Source: Aaosphaeria pasadenensis (lineage: Eukaryota > Ascomycota > Dothideomycetes > Pleosporales). From it: a DNA stretch of 64,000 bases. Position 1 is the stretch's first letter. Every line of letters begins with the position of its first letter. Positions 1-11,284 of this stretch are shown in pieces. Below the pieces are notes generated by a model. It saw only the letters and a list, made by a program, of their open reading frames with translations, was not told where the DNA came from and did not search any database. The DNA lies in assembly GCA_022813625.1 (NCBI GenBank), contig JAKLMB010000031.1, positions 372,001 through 436,000 on the forward strand, given 5' to 3'. The position numbers and the translations under genes are program-made.

Positions 1-720
1 GCAAACCAAGTCGGACCGTATCAATACTACATCCACGGCTCAGGTGCCGTCACCAAATATGTCAACCTGTCGCCAAGCTACAAGAACCCAGCGGACCTGG
101 GCACGAAGCAGGGCGTGAAGATCACGATCGACAACACCGCGAAGTGGAACTCGGATATGTGGAGGACGGAACTCATCCCCCAGACCACAGCCGCCATCAA
201 CAAGGGCACAGTCTACTACCACTTCTCCATCAAGCGCTCGACGACGAACGTCCCTAGCGCCACCAACGAGCACCAGATCTGCTTCTTCGAAAGCCATTTC
301 ACCGAGCTCAAGTACGGCTGGGTTAACGGCGAGTCGGGCACCAGCAACACCAACCTGCAGTGGATGGTGGGCGGCCAATCGAAGTGGAAGGTCGAGCTCA
401 AGGCTGATGAGTGGCACAACGTGGCTTACGAGATCGTATGTAAAATCCTCGCATTAAATTGCATGCATGTCATCTAACGACCTGGGTAGAACTTTTCTTC
501 CAACCAGATTACTTTCTGGCACTCCACTGGTGCCGACCCGCTCGTCAAGACCGCGGGTCCCTTCTCCGGCAGCACTTCGTCCAACGGCGCTGATTGGCAT
601 CTTGGTGTCCTTCGCCTTCCTCGCGCTGGAAACGATGGCACTGGTGCTGAGGACTGGTACTTCTCGGGTGTTTACATCGAGAGCGGTTCTCTCACCACCT
701 CTGTGAACAGCCCAGCATAG
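1..720 (+). CDS. GH131 family beta-glucanase, 3' part
   Basis: The gene enters from outside the window, so start and signal peptide are not visible. Exons are 1-435 and 508-720, joined across a 72-nt intron (GTATGT...CAG); the 216 visible codons end in TAG. The second half of the catalytic domain is recognisable from the family-typical stretches LQWMVGG, DEWHNVAYEI, FWHSTGADPL, DWHLGVLRLPR and EDWYFSGVYIE. GH131 enzymes are secreted fungal glucanases acting on beta-1,3/1,4/1,6 glucans of plant or fungal walls. No carbohydrate-binding module follows; the protein stops shortly after the catalytic fold. The neighbours are two starch-degrading enzymes, so this looks like a small secreted CAZyme block. 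The family call is from motif memory. Confidence 0.85.
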
Positions 721-1109
721 AGGACGAAGCTTGCATATATTTAGATCATTGAGCAGACGCTGTTACAGGCAACCTTTTGTACATATCATTATCAAGAAAT
801 CTAAATCGATGATTCCGGCTCTAAGTTGATTTGCCTCCCCTGACAATAAGCCAAAACAGTGAATTTTAGTTCTTATTCGTCCATTGCCGGCTGAACTAAG
901 CCTTCTCATGAAAGTGCCAGTAAAATTTTAATCCCTGACGAAGAGGTTCTTAGTCCTGAAATCCATGTTCAGATTGAAAGAAACAATCATATGCACTACC
1001 AAAACTTATATACAATGGAACACCAATTCAATATCTCATTCATAACAACCCGCATTGAAATCATCAGCCTTCAACCCATGTGCAATCCTTACAAGAACAC
1101 AGCAACCTA
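721..1109. other. Tail-to-tail spacer, no gene seen
   Basis: This stretch lies between the convergent 3' ends of the GH131 and AA13 genes. It is moderately AT-rich and presumably holds the two 3' UTRs. No open frame with recognisable coding character was found. Confidence 0.6.
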
Positions 1110-2317
1110 TCATTTCCACTCAGAGCTGACTGTCGCAGCAGCCTGGCAACCATCTCCGACAGTATACTTGCGGTTGTCTCCAGACTCCCATGTAACAGCA
1201 CCATTGCTCTCCACCCTGATGAACTTGTACTCAAAGCTCGTCTTAGCGGGGATGTTAATAGCACCAGACCACTGAGGGTTGGCATCAGTGTACTTGGAGG
1301 CATCAAGTGCTATCGCCTTGGAAGTGTCCCAGTTTCCTAGGGCAGCAATAGATCCGACGATCTTGATTGTCTGCCCAACCTGTGTCTTGACCTTCTCGGT
1401 GAAGGTGATGGAGACTTGAGAGGCTGGTGCTGAGCAGCTTCCGGTGCTCGTAGTAGTAGGCGCATTAGTGGTTGTAGTGGCCTTTGGTGGTGTTGTGCCA
1501 GTTCCCGATCCCGCGATGGCAATGTCTGCGCAGCTAAGGTAGACCTGAGGTGTCTGGAAGGAGTTCCACTTGAAGGAAAGCAAGGTGTGGTTCGAGATGT
1601 AGTTGGGGATCTTGATCTTCTTGGTCACCGTGTAGCCTCCTGCGATGGAAGTATAGCAGGAGTTCAAAGGTGCATTGTCGACACCCCTGCATTTAGTGTC
1701 TTGGAAGCCTTTGCACGAGAACCAGTCGTTGCGCCAGCATGCTTGCCCGGAAGAACAGTCCGCATTGTAATCGCATGTCTGTCCACTGACATCGGTGCAA
1801 GGAAGAGTGCCTTTGGTGAAGCAATCCTCGGCTGCTTGCTTTTCTGCCTCAGTGGGGAGGTAGTTTGGATCAAGGAACTTGTTGACAAGTGCTTGGTCCT
1901 GGCAGATGCGGTAGGTGAACATGCCTCCGTGATCACCGTTGTTATCAACACACCACTGAACATCAATCGTATCTCCGGGCTTGTAGGTTACGACGGGTTC
2001 TTTGCCCCAACTTGCGCCAGGCTGGTTGTAGTCGACACTGACTCGAGCATTGTAGCCACAAGGCCCTGATCGGCCGACCTTGGCAGCGTCGAGATCCGGC
2101 CATGCTGTGACTGGCTCAAGGATAGTGCACTCTGGGCAAGTATCTTTGCCACTCTGTAAAGTTGTTAACGTTTGCCCTTGAAGACCATCTTTGTTAAGGA
2201 GTAGTGGTAGATACATACCTGAGCATTGAGACCAGTCCTGCTCATTGGAGAAGTCATGTAGCCGTGTGCGTTAACACATCCCGCAAATGCGAGAAGCTTG
2301 ACAATAGTTGACTGCAT
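1110..2317 (-). CDS. AA13 starch-active lytic polysaccharide monooxygenase with CBM20
   Basis: Two exons (2317-2219 and 2153-1110, intron GTATGT...CAG) give 380 residues. The start is the ATG giving a 17-residue signal peptide ending in ...CVNA, so the mature protein begins with His (HGYMTSP), the first ligand of the copper histidine brace. The second brace His is in DHGGMFTY (precursor 108, mature 91), and the tyrosine in QVYLSCADI (238) is the probable axial residue. Many Cys pairs fit the AA13 fold. A Thr-rich linker (about 250-270) leads to a C-terminal CBM20 (about 274-380). AA13 enzymes oxidatively cleave starch and assist amylases. The gene is divergent from a GH13 amylase carrying a matching CBM20, which suggests shared induction. 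A TATATAAG box lies about 115 nt upstream. Confidence 0.93.
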
Positions 2318-3349
2318 GGCTATGATCTTAAGAGTAATAGGACCAATTGAGAAGGGCAACTTGAAAGATCGTAGATAAGTATTGAGCCGGATTGAAGACC
2401 TGCCCTCAAAATGTGTTCAAAACTGCCTTACTTATATATCTCCATGACCGCCGCAACTGCCGGTTTGCTATTCATTGTGTCACGTCCATCAAGTAACAAG
2501 CGACCGCGGCCGAAAATTCTGACCCTTCTTAGATGCCCATACTATCACCAGATCCGTGTTGCCTCCGCGCCCTCCGGGCACTGAAGCTGCAGGATGTTCT
2601 CATGATACTCCCAAACTTCATCTTGGTGCATGTAAGATTTCCATAGTAAGCGAGCATTTAATATACATGCCGGCTCCTCAAAACAATATCTGGGGCTCCA
2701 CAGCCCAAGAGCCGGGGACGCATGGCTGGTGTGTGGGGATCGTAATTAGCCCGGGGCTGCATTTCTAATTTGAACGTCGATATAAGCTTGCGGGATGTGT
2801 ATTTAGTCCACGAGAACAGGCTTCATGAACATGTCGGACCGGCTTTTCGTCAATGACGACGGAAACAGGGAATATCCAAGCCAGCGTCGTCGGAGGTGAG
2901 AATTGCGGGGAGCGGCAGACTAGACGAATGAGGCAGTTGACTACCGCACAAACTCCCCTGACATGCCTGGTTCATCATGTACAACTCCACGTTTTGGCAC
3001 GTGTGATTCATGGACCACGCTTCGTACAGTATCAACATTGGTTACGACTCGGGCCGACGCGTTGAACTGAATTCTCCGGACACATGCTGCATTGATTCTT
3101 GGCTTCTGCCGTTCTTCTAGCACCCTTTAGCGGCCGTCGTCTGTATACACAATTCAACCCAAGAGCCGAGGATGCCTTTGCTGTAAGAAACCTTAGCACC
3201 GCTATAGTTTACTCACACTAATAGATGAAATTACCTCTTCATCTTGGTTTGACGAGGAAGTCGTCTATATAAAGCCCTACAGCATCTCGAAGACACAACC
3301 GCACCAGAGTCTTCAACATTCCAAAGACAACTGAGTCTGGCTCGCAACC
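2318..3349. promoter_or_regulatory. Divergent promoter region of the AA13 and amylase genes
   Basis: This 1,032-nt spacer separates two oppositely oriented starch genes. It holds a TATA box for each: TATATAAG on the minus strand at 2431-2438, and TATATAAA on the plus strand at 3266-3273, 77 nt before the amylase ATG. I looked for the AmyR consensus CGG-N8-(A/C)GG by eye and found no convincing copy, although several isolated CGG triplets are present (for example near 2834-2900). Confidence 0.6.
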
Positions 3350-5217
3350 ATGAAGTTCTTCTCTCGTTTGCTCGCACCTCTTGCACTTCTATCTTCTGTC
3401 GTCTCGGGGGCAGATACAAATGCTTGGAAGTCTCGTAATATTTACTTCGTCCTGACTGACCGCATCGCTCGCAGCAGCAGCGACAGCGGCGGTGGATCAT
3501 GCAGCAACCTTGGAAACTACTGTGGTGGTACTTTCAAAGGACTCGAGTCCAAGTTGGATTACATCCAAGGACTTGGTTTTGACGCGATCTGGATTACACC
3601 AGTCGTTGCAAGTCAGTGCATCTTTTGGCCTCGATGATCTCAACTAACAGCCTTCAATAGACAGCGCTGGCGGCTATCACGGTTACTGGGCACAAGATCT
3701 CTATGGCATCAACTCGAACTATGGAACGGCAGATGACCTCAAGAGCCTCGTCAATTCTGCACATGCCAAAGTACGTACCTTGCAGCTGTGACCCTGGTCT
3801 GGTAGTTTGCTAATGCTATGTACAGGGAATCTATGTTATGATCGATGTCGTAGCCAATCACATGGGCTTCGGCGCTATTTCCGGTAATCGACCAGAGCCA
3901 CTGAATCAAGAGAGTTCCTACCATGCCGCTTGCGATATCAACTATAATGATCAGAACAGCGTTGAGCAATGTCGCATCGCAAACCTTCCTGACCTGAACA
4001 CCGGAAAGTCGGAAGTTCGAACTCTTCTGTACAACTGGGTCTCATGGCTCGTCAAGGAGTACTCTTTTGACGGCGTCCGCATTGACACTGTCAAACACGT
4101 CGAGAAGGACTTCTGGCCTGGTTTTGCTTCTGCTGCTGGCGTCTACTCGATCGGTGAGGTTTGGGATGGCAATCCCGATTACCTCGCGCCCTATGCTTCT
4201 CTTATGCCTGGTCTTCTCAACTATGCCACCTACTACCCGATGAACAACTTCTACCAGCAGAAGGGTAGCGCGCAAGACTTGGTCAACATGTTCGACAGAG
4301 TCAGCAACCAGTTCCCAGACCCTTCCGCGCTCGGAACATTCCTTGACAACCACGATAATAAGCGCTGGTTAAACCAGAAGAACGATGTGTCTCTATTCAA
4401 GAATGCTTTGGCCTATGTCATTCTATCGAGAGGTATTCCCATCGTCTACTACGGTAGCGAGCAAGGTTATGCAGGCGGAGACGACCCGGCCAATAGGGAG
4501 GACCTCTGGCGCAGCAGCTTTAACACCAACGCCGATCTCTACAAGGCCATCTCCCGCCTCAGCGGTGCACGCAAAGCAGCTGGCGGTCTTGCAGGAAACG
4601 ATCACAAGCATCTCTACGTCACTAACAATGCCTACGCATGGAGCCGAGCAAACGGCAACCTCGTCGTCCTCACCACCAACACTGGCAGCGGTTCAAGCGG
4701 ACAATACTGCTTCAACACCCAGAAAGCCAACGGCCAATGGACGAATGTATTCGGCAGCGGCACTTTCACCTCCGATGGAAGCGGCAACATCTGCCTTACC
4801 GTTTCCAACGGTGAACCCGTCGTCCTCGTTGCAGGCGGCACCACCACAGCCGCGCCCACCGCAACACGCACTGACACTGGCTCTACGCTCGCAACCTCAG
4901 TCTGCCCGACATCGGTTGCAGTAACGTTCAGCCAAAAGGTTACCACTACTTTCGGAGAAACCATTAAGATCGCCGGCAGCTCGACCGAGCTGGGCAGCTG
5001 GGATACCAGCAAGGCTCCTGCGCTCTCTGCCTCTCAATACACATCGAGCAACCCCGTGTGGACTGGCACAGTCAAGCTTGCGGCAGGGAGCTCGGTGCAG
5101 TACAAGTTCATCAAGGTCTCTAGTTCGGGGACAGTGACATGGGAGAGCGATCCCAATAGGTCGTATAATGTGCCTTCGTGCCAGGCCAGCAGCACTGTGA
5201 CTAGTGACTGGCGCTGA
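3350..5217 (+). CDS. Secreted GH13 alpha-amylase with C-terminal CBM20
   Basis: Three exons (3350-3611, 3661-3770, 3826-5217) encode 587 residues; both introns are short (49 and 55 nt). A signal peptide of about 20 residues (MKFFSRLLAPLALLSS...) is followed by a Taka-amylase-like GH13 domain: GGYHGYWAQDLYGIN, DVVANHMG (region I), DGVRIDTVKH with nucleophile Asp211, IGEVWDGN with acid/base Glu235, and FLDNHDN with Asp301. A Thr-rich linker leads to a CBM20 from about residue 490 to the end. The enzyme should hydrolyse internal alpha-1,4 bonds of starch outside the cell, with the CBM20 anchoring it to granules. The CBM20 closely resembles that of the divergent AA13 gene (shared GSWDTSKA-, YKFI- and VTWES-type segments), consistent with joint action on raw starch. 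Confidence 0.95.
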
Positions 5218-7848
5218 GTCGAAAGCAGAGATGTCATGAGAAAAATTGAATGAGAAGAGAAGGATCATGTATTGTTGTTCCACTATGAATCAGAGGAAAT
5301 ATGAGGTAGATTTGTATTCCAGACTGAGGTTGCCAATCTGCAACACTTTTATAAATAGTATTCCTTCCTTGATGATCAATGTAACGCTCGCTAGACTGCT
5401 GTAGAAATGAATAAACCCCACTCTGTTCCCCAGTACCCATCAGGCTGATGCCACAATTGGTGCCTCGCAGCAACCCTGGTCCCATTCATGCGCACGCTTC
5501 AAGGTTTTGGTGGCTGTGCATCATAATCTGTGCCACTCTCGCTACTCGGCGAGCAAGGAGGTTGCGGAAGGCCTTCTGGCGATGGTCTTGATTGTTCGTT
5601 TGCTTCAACGTCTGTGGGTGATCAATCTCAACAGGACTGAGCGATTCTTCTAGATGTTAACATACCCATGGCACGCACATTTATACCAATGCGACGCTGT
5701 TCCAGGAGCGATAATAGGCTGATCACAGATTGGAGACATCCAAAGAGAACTGCAATGACAATGTCGGCAGGTAACATCATAATCAGACCTCAGGATTGAG
5801 AAAGTAACGATTTCGTTTGTTCACTGATAGACGACTCCATGTTCAAAAGTCAGAACATTGCGACGAAGCAGAAGACTTATGTAGTATACATGCAAATGCA
5901 ACTGCGTTGTGTCTTAGATTGGACATGTGCGTAGGTGGTGGGCTTAACACAGGCTATGCATTTGGAAAAGGATTCTGGGTGATGAAAGATACAATTGCAG
6001 TGATCTTAGACGATGAAAAGTATGACTGCTAGGCTATTGGACTATGAAATGTATAATTGCAAGGATCCCGAATGATGAAAATGTATGACTGCTAGGCTAT
6101 TGGACTATGAAATGTATGACTGCTAGGCTATTGGACTATGAAAAGTATAATTGCAAGGATCTCGAATGATGAAAAACACAATTGCAAGGATCCCGAATGA
6201 TGAAAAGCACAATTGCAAGGATTCTTGACGCGGGGCTCTCCGTCTGATACCGTCAAACGGATTAACTGCGACCTCATGCAGTTTACATGCACTCCCAACC
6301 AGTATGTCCTCCTATATTACTTTCTATCGAACGTTATACGATTTAGGGATTTTGAGCTAGGAATTCTACAATCAAGCGAATTTCACACAAAGTGACGATG
6401 ACATTGATTGGTCGACGACCTCGCGAATGTCTAGCTATATGCTGATACATCACCTTTGCTTAAAATCTACAACAACTAAGAAAAACATTGATTATTGGTC
6501 TGGTAAGTAGATGTGGCGAGGTGAGGCCCATTCTGTGCGTAGAAGCAAGAAGCTAGACGAGATTTGAATCCCTTGCGTGAGACTACATTCAATTCCGCGA
6601 AGAGAGATGTGGAACTTGCAAATACTGAACAGGTGGCCCAATACATGCCCTACAACCCGTTTGAATTTTCGTCATATAGTTTGTTACAGTTTTTCAAAAA
6701 GAATTGTGATCGGGAGCAAGCGTGTGTTCTGTAGCAGATCAATCTAGAAATATTTAACACCCTTGATGATTCGTTTAGACTCGTCTACGGTGCAGCTATA
6801 TGGGGCATAGAGAACAATCTCTCGCTGATGCTTTGTCAAGAAGGCTAGCACCACACATGCGTACCTGAAATCATTTGGTCTAGCTGCTGCGAAACCTACA
6901 ACGCGCACATTCAGACTAACGTAACAATATCTTAAGAGCAACAGAAAGTTGATTTTAGACTAGATGCAGCTAAAGAGAACTAAATCAAGAAGATCGGCAG
7001 ATAAAACCATGATCAATTAGTTCCAGGTTGCACAAAGATAGGATGAATGCGATTGTTAATTGAGGGCTCGGTGTTCTATGGTGACAATCATTGGGCAGCA
7101 GAATAATATGGATGGAGTATGTGTGATTGTATTTTTGACAGTTGGGATTGGGATTTTTGCATTTTCACACGCATCATAAATGCAACGGTAAGAGTAAGCG
7201 CATTTTGTGCGATTGCGTTTGTCTCGTACGGCGACTCCTGATGGTAACTAACCCGACCACAAACAAGCAGCAAAGTGGCTATTGAAGACGATTGACCGGA
7301 ATCTGATTTCTATCCCCTGAAAAAGCCTGGAGGTCTCTAGCACATTGATTGGCACGTTGCACCCAGTAATGCCTGCAAGCGAACCAATGCCGCGAAGTGG
7401 CGTGTGCGGCGTCCCATTCATTCCATGATGATGCAGAATAGGACTTTTGTCAAGAGGACTGGCATCCCACCGTACGTCGGGGGGACGCATCAGCCCCCTC
7501 TCGGAGCCAATCAGCACCCTGAATCGTACCGCCAATGTCAGCCCGAGGACGTGTCACCGCATCACTCAGGAAAAAGTACTTTTGCTATTGAAATTGTAAC
7601 GAGTACTCCGTAGAAGAATAGTACTTTTGCCGTCATTTTTGCATTCAGATGTGTTGACTGCATGCTTGGCAATTTGGAAGGGACGACAATGTTATAAGAG
7701 TGTCGTCCATGAACCAGCCTCACAGCTATGCCCACGCATTGCTCTTTGATTTACCTCCTCCGCCACTTCCAGCAACCGCCAAAAGCTGTCACACCTCTCA
7801 TTATTACCAGTGCAGCGCTTTCAATTCTCCAGTTGAGCTCCAACGCCA
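5218..7848. other. Intergenic region, no gene recognised
   Basis: About 2.6 kb of AT-leaning DNA between the amylase and the Clr5-domain gene. Short open frames exist on both strands, but none shows family motifs, a convincing start context or splice continuity. The only clear structure is a degenerate minisatellite at 5981-6221. The last 200 nt are probably the promoter and 5' UTR of the downstream gene; a TACTCCGTA motif sits at 7604-7612. Confidence 0.5.
5981..6221. repeat. Two-unit interspersed minisatellite
   Basis: Two roughly 30-nt units alternate imperfectly. Unit A (TGACTGCTAGGCTATTGGAC plus TATGAAA) occurs at about 6022, 6085 and 6117. Unit B (AATTGCAAGGATCCCGAATG plus ATGAAAA) occurs at about 6053, 6149, 6180 and 6211, with a more degenerate copy near 5992. 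The order A-B-A-A-B-B-B suggests unequal exchange or slippage. Confidence 0.75.
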
Positions 7849-10040
7849 ATGGACAATACAAGACGCTTCGAGCCAGGCCTAACACAACATGGCTTAGAGT
7901 CTTCCCAAGACCAGCAAATCACTCTTCCTGAACATCCTTTTCAGTCTACGCAATGGAACGCCGGAAATCCTCCCCTATACCAGGTTGATCAACACCAACA
8001 GATCCCTGGCTCAGACCATCAGTGGCTTTTATCAAACCCTACCTCGAATGACCAAAATGCATTCCCTGATGCCGGCCCAAGCTTTGCTCAAATGAGCTTT
8101 CCAACCATCATAGAGCCCCAAGATCAGCTTTCAGTAGATCCTGGGGATCCTACTCAGTTCAAGGGCTGGTGCGCTACCGAACATTTGCAAAGTCTAGACG
8201 ATCAACAGATGTATGATCTAGACAACTTGTGGCATGCGCGAGACCTTGCCGCAGCAACCCAACCCCAGCTCGAGCATTTTACACCTTTGAATGTCCCTGC
8301 TTCATCAGGAATTCGCAAAAGAAAAGCGCCAACACTGAAGGCGGCTGATTGGAATCCCGTCAAGTCTTATGTCATCAAGACTCACATAGAGGAAGGACAA
8401 CCACTGGAAAAGGTGATGGAACAAGTTGAGACAAAGTTCGGTTTGATTGCCAAGTAAGTCATCTTGAAAGAAGAGTTCTCCATGTTGCTCCGTTGAACTG
8501 AGTCGCGTGCTTAGCAAACGACAATACCGTACACGAATCAGTCAATGGAAAAAGGATAAGAATGTCAAGAAAACAGAAATGCAAGCGATCGTCCGCAAGC
8601 AACATCGCAGAAACGTCCAAGAGCCGGAAAAACCTCCTTTGTCGTTCACTGTGAGAGGCAAAGCTGTTAGTCAAGAAAAGGTCCTTCGGTGGATGCGTCG
8701 GAACAATTTACCCATCAATGGGCCGTTTTCACCAGTGTCCACTGCAAGTGAGTAGCACTACTGATATTGTCAAGCTTATGACCTAATTTTTCAAAGCGAC
8801 TCCTTCAGCATTAGAGTGCAAGACCATCTCTGAGTTTGGACCCGCTTCTAGCTCCTCCGATGAATCTTCCACTGCCCATGATCCTATCGATTGGGTCTCC
8901 AAGTTTGCCTGCAAATATCCATTCCGTTCCGACGTCATCATTGTGCGATGGCAGAGTGTGGAAGTCGTTCAACCAGAACCTCTTCGGCATCAAGTGCAGG
9001 AAGATCTGGCATTCGTTTCTACTTCTTTGCACACTTTTGAGGCGACGGTCAGATTACGCGAGACGCTACGGGATATGAGTTCAGGAGTGGTACAAGTATC
9101 TGGCAATCGCAGCGACAGCTTTGAGAACGGATCAGCCTCGGACACCTTCACACACAGAGGATGTCGGGATTGCAACGATGTCATGGAATTCCAACTTGGC
9201 CCTGTCCTGATCGATCACGATTCTTTGGGCTCCACAGAGGATATCATGGCCCGTTTACCCGGAAAGGTCAAACGACGAAGCCAGCATGATCTTACCGATA
9301 GCAGCGAATACGCGTATGACACTAGTTCGCTCGACGACATTCAACTCCTTGCGCAGAGCTATATTTCACATGGATTTCGTGTCGAAATCAGGGAAGCAGA
9401 GGACTTCCAGATACCAGCACTTAATCGGATAATTGAACACCCTTTGCGCCGTATAAGTCTTAGTAATATACTAGATGCATGGGCACAGGACCAAGATGAC
9501 TGCGATCAGGGACATGTGAACCAATCGAGGGAGTTTGATGACTTTGACATCACCCTCAGTCTCGAGGTCATGTTCGGACCCGATTGCGTTGCGACTCTCT
9601 GGGGCCGGCAAAGGTATTTATCATGGGTTTTGTGTCAAGCATGCCACCTGGAGCTCCAGATGCACAACTTGCCCAATTTTACCGCAAATCTGACCGCAGA
9701 TCTAGATGCTGAATTTCACAGCCATTTGAATGTTTCTCCCCGGATACATCCTGGTACATGGTGGTACCTCAATTCCTTGACTTTTGTTGCCTGGCTAGCT
9801 GGGAAATACGATCGGATCCTAGAGTTCAATGACGAGTTCACCGTCTTCCCATTCGACAAGATCTTCGGCCCTGATCATCCAGAGGTCCTGAAATTTAAAT
9901 TCATTGTTGAAGATGCTCGGGAACGCGGAGCGTGGAGCATGGAATCAATGGGAGAGATCATACGGTACAATAAATTAATCGAGAAGAAAAGAAAGGTTGA
10001 TGTTCATAAGCCTTTGGTACTGCTAGCATGGAAAGAATGA
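7849..10040 (+). CDS. Clr5-domain protein of unknown function
   Basis: Model: exons 7849-8453, 8515-8747 and 8797-10040, giving about 693 residues. The third exon could instead start at 8809 or 8815, which are also in frame. The N-terminal 150 residues are Gln/Pro-rich and probably disordered. Residues about 165-250 match the Clr5 domain: DWNPVKSYVIKTHIEEGQPL, VMEQVETKFGLIANKRQYRT and ISQWKKDKNVKKTEM. The domain is named after the Neurospora CLR-5 regulator and is found in many Pezizomycotina proteins thought to bind nucleic acid. The remaining ~430 residues have no motif I recognise. The neighbours give no functional hint, and the exact role is unknown. Confidence 0.8.
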
Positions 10041-10456
10041 TCTCTGCACAATTCGAATCAGCGCGCAGAAAGGTTAGCACAGTGAGTGAGTCAGTATTCA
10101 TTTTGATATCGTGGAGGATTCTCGGTTCACAATCTAACATTGGTAATTTAATTGAATCATCACCCAGCAGTACCTTGAACATCGATAAGAAACGTGAAAG
10201 CTGATCCCGTCGGGATGACCATTACTTTATGCACTTGAAGATTACACAAACAGGGTGTATGCTAGACATGCTCAAACACTGTTTGGACAACAACGCGAAG
10301 CGACCTGCGCTTCATTTCAATACTATCTTACATCGCCGACATACAAAAATTGGGTATCTCAAGAAGTTCGGAAACAACAAAAAGAACAAAATATTACAAT
10401 GACCAATATTCTCCTCGTTCAACCAACAAAATCTCTCTTCCCACACCATCACCCAC
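10041..10456. other. Tail-to-tail spacer
   Basis: A 416-nt spacer between the 3' end of the Clr5-domain gene and the 3' end of the proline-rich gene on the other strand. No gene is seen. Confidence 0.5.
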
Positions 10457-11284
10457 TCAAACAACAACCCTAACCTCCCTCCTCCCGCCAACAACACCAC
10501 TACCAGCCCTACCAACCCACTCCCCCAATCCATGATCGGCACTCGCCCAATACTCCCTCGTCCGCTCATATAACTTCATACGCTCCTGGAAGCTCGGGAC
10601 CGAGACGATTTCCTTGAAGCCGAGGGGGCGCGTTTCGACAGGGACGTCGTCGATAGATATGGCGGTGCCAGAGTCTGCTCTCTTGGGACGGGTTGTTGGT
10701 GGCGGGGGTGAGGGCTTTTTAGGAACTTTGGGGGGCACGGTGGGTGGTTGAGATTGGAGTTGTGTTTGTGATTGCGGAAGGGGTCGTGGTAAAGGTGTGC
10801 GGTTCGGAACTTGTGTCTGTGGTGGCGTTCGAAGACGTGGTTGCTGTGATGATGTTGATGCCGGTGGTGGCGGCGGAGGAGGAGGAGGGGGCGGTAGAGT
10901 GAATGTTGGAGCTTGTCTACGCTGGACGTCTGCGCTGCGAGCGGTCTCCTGCGCCGGGGAATCTTCTTTACGTTTCCCTGCCCTATCTGGAGAATTGGAT
11001 GTCGCTCGGTTCCGAAGTATTGACAGTGAGGTCTTCAACCGCAGGCTGGGTCTGTTGAAGCCGCTTGCGATGCTGTTGGACCGCTTCGGGGGTACTCTGG
11101 CGGCCATGTTCATGTGAGTTGGAACTTCGTCGGGTTCGATTGTCATTGATGTGAGGCTTCGTTGAGGCGGTTGTATGATGGGTGTAGCATTCTGAAGAGC
11201 GGAAGATGTCCCTAAGACGTCTATGCCACCTACATGTCTGGCATCGAAAGGGCGGGATATCGTCCGCGCCTTGGGTCGTGTCAT
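10457..11284 (-). CDS. Proline-rich protein with N-terminal CRIB-like motif
   Basis: Single exon of 275 residues from an ATG at 11284; the frame stays open further upstream, so an upstream exon is possible. Residues 9-20 read ISRPFDARHVGG, resembling the Cdc42/Rac-binding CRIB signature (ISxP...F...HVG) but shorter between the Pro and the HVG. A basic Ser-rich stretch is followed by an uninterrupted run of 11 prolines and further PPxP motifs, potential SH3 or profilin ligands. The conserved-looking C-terminal part includes RPLGFKEIVSVPSFQERMKL and EYWASADHGLGEWV. This suggests a polarity or actin adaptor downstream of a small GTPase, but that is inference from short motifs only. Confidence 0.6.
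   Translation of the reverse strand: MTRPKARTISRPFDARHVGGIDVLGTSSALQNATPIIQPPQRSLTSMTIEPDEVPTHMNMAARVPPKRSNSIASGFNRPSLRLKTSLSILRNRATSNSPDRAGKRKEDSPAQETARSADVQRRQAPTFTLPPPPPPPPPPPASTSSQQPRLRTPPQTQVPNRTPLPRPLPQSQTQLQSQPPTVPPKVPKKPSPPPPTTRPKRADSGTAISIDDVPVETRPLGFKEIVSVPSFQERMKLYERTREYWASADHGLGEWVGRAGSGVVGGRREVRVVV

Noticed and set aside
2318..3349. Isolated CGG triplets as AmyR sites in the divergent starch promoter
   Set aside because: None has the required CGG-N8-(A/C)GG spacing by eye, so an AmyR site is not claimed.
6560..6580. GGATTCAAATCTC on the minus strand, like a tRNA B box
   Set aside because: No matching A box, acceptor stem or anticodon arm could be folded around it.
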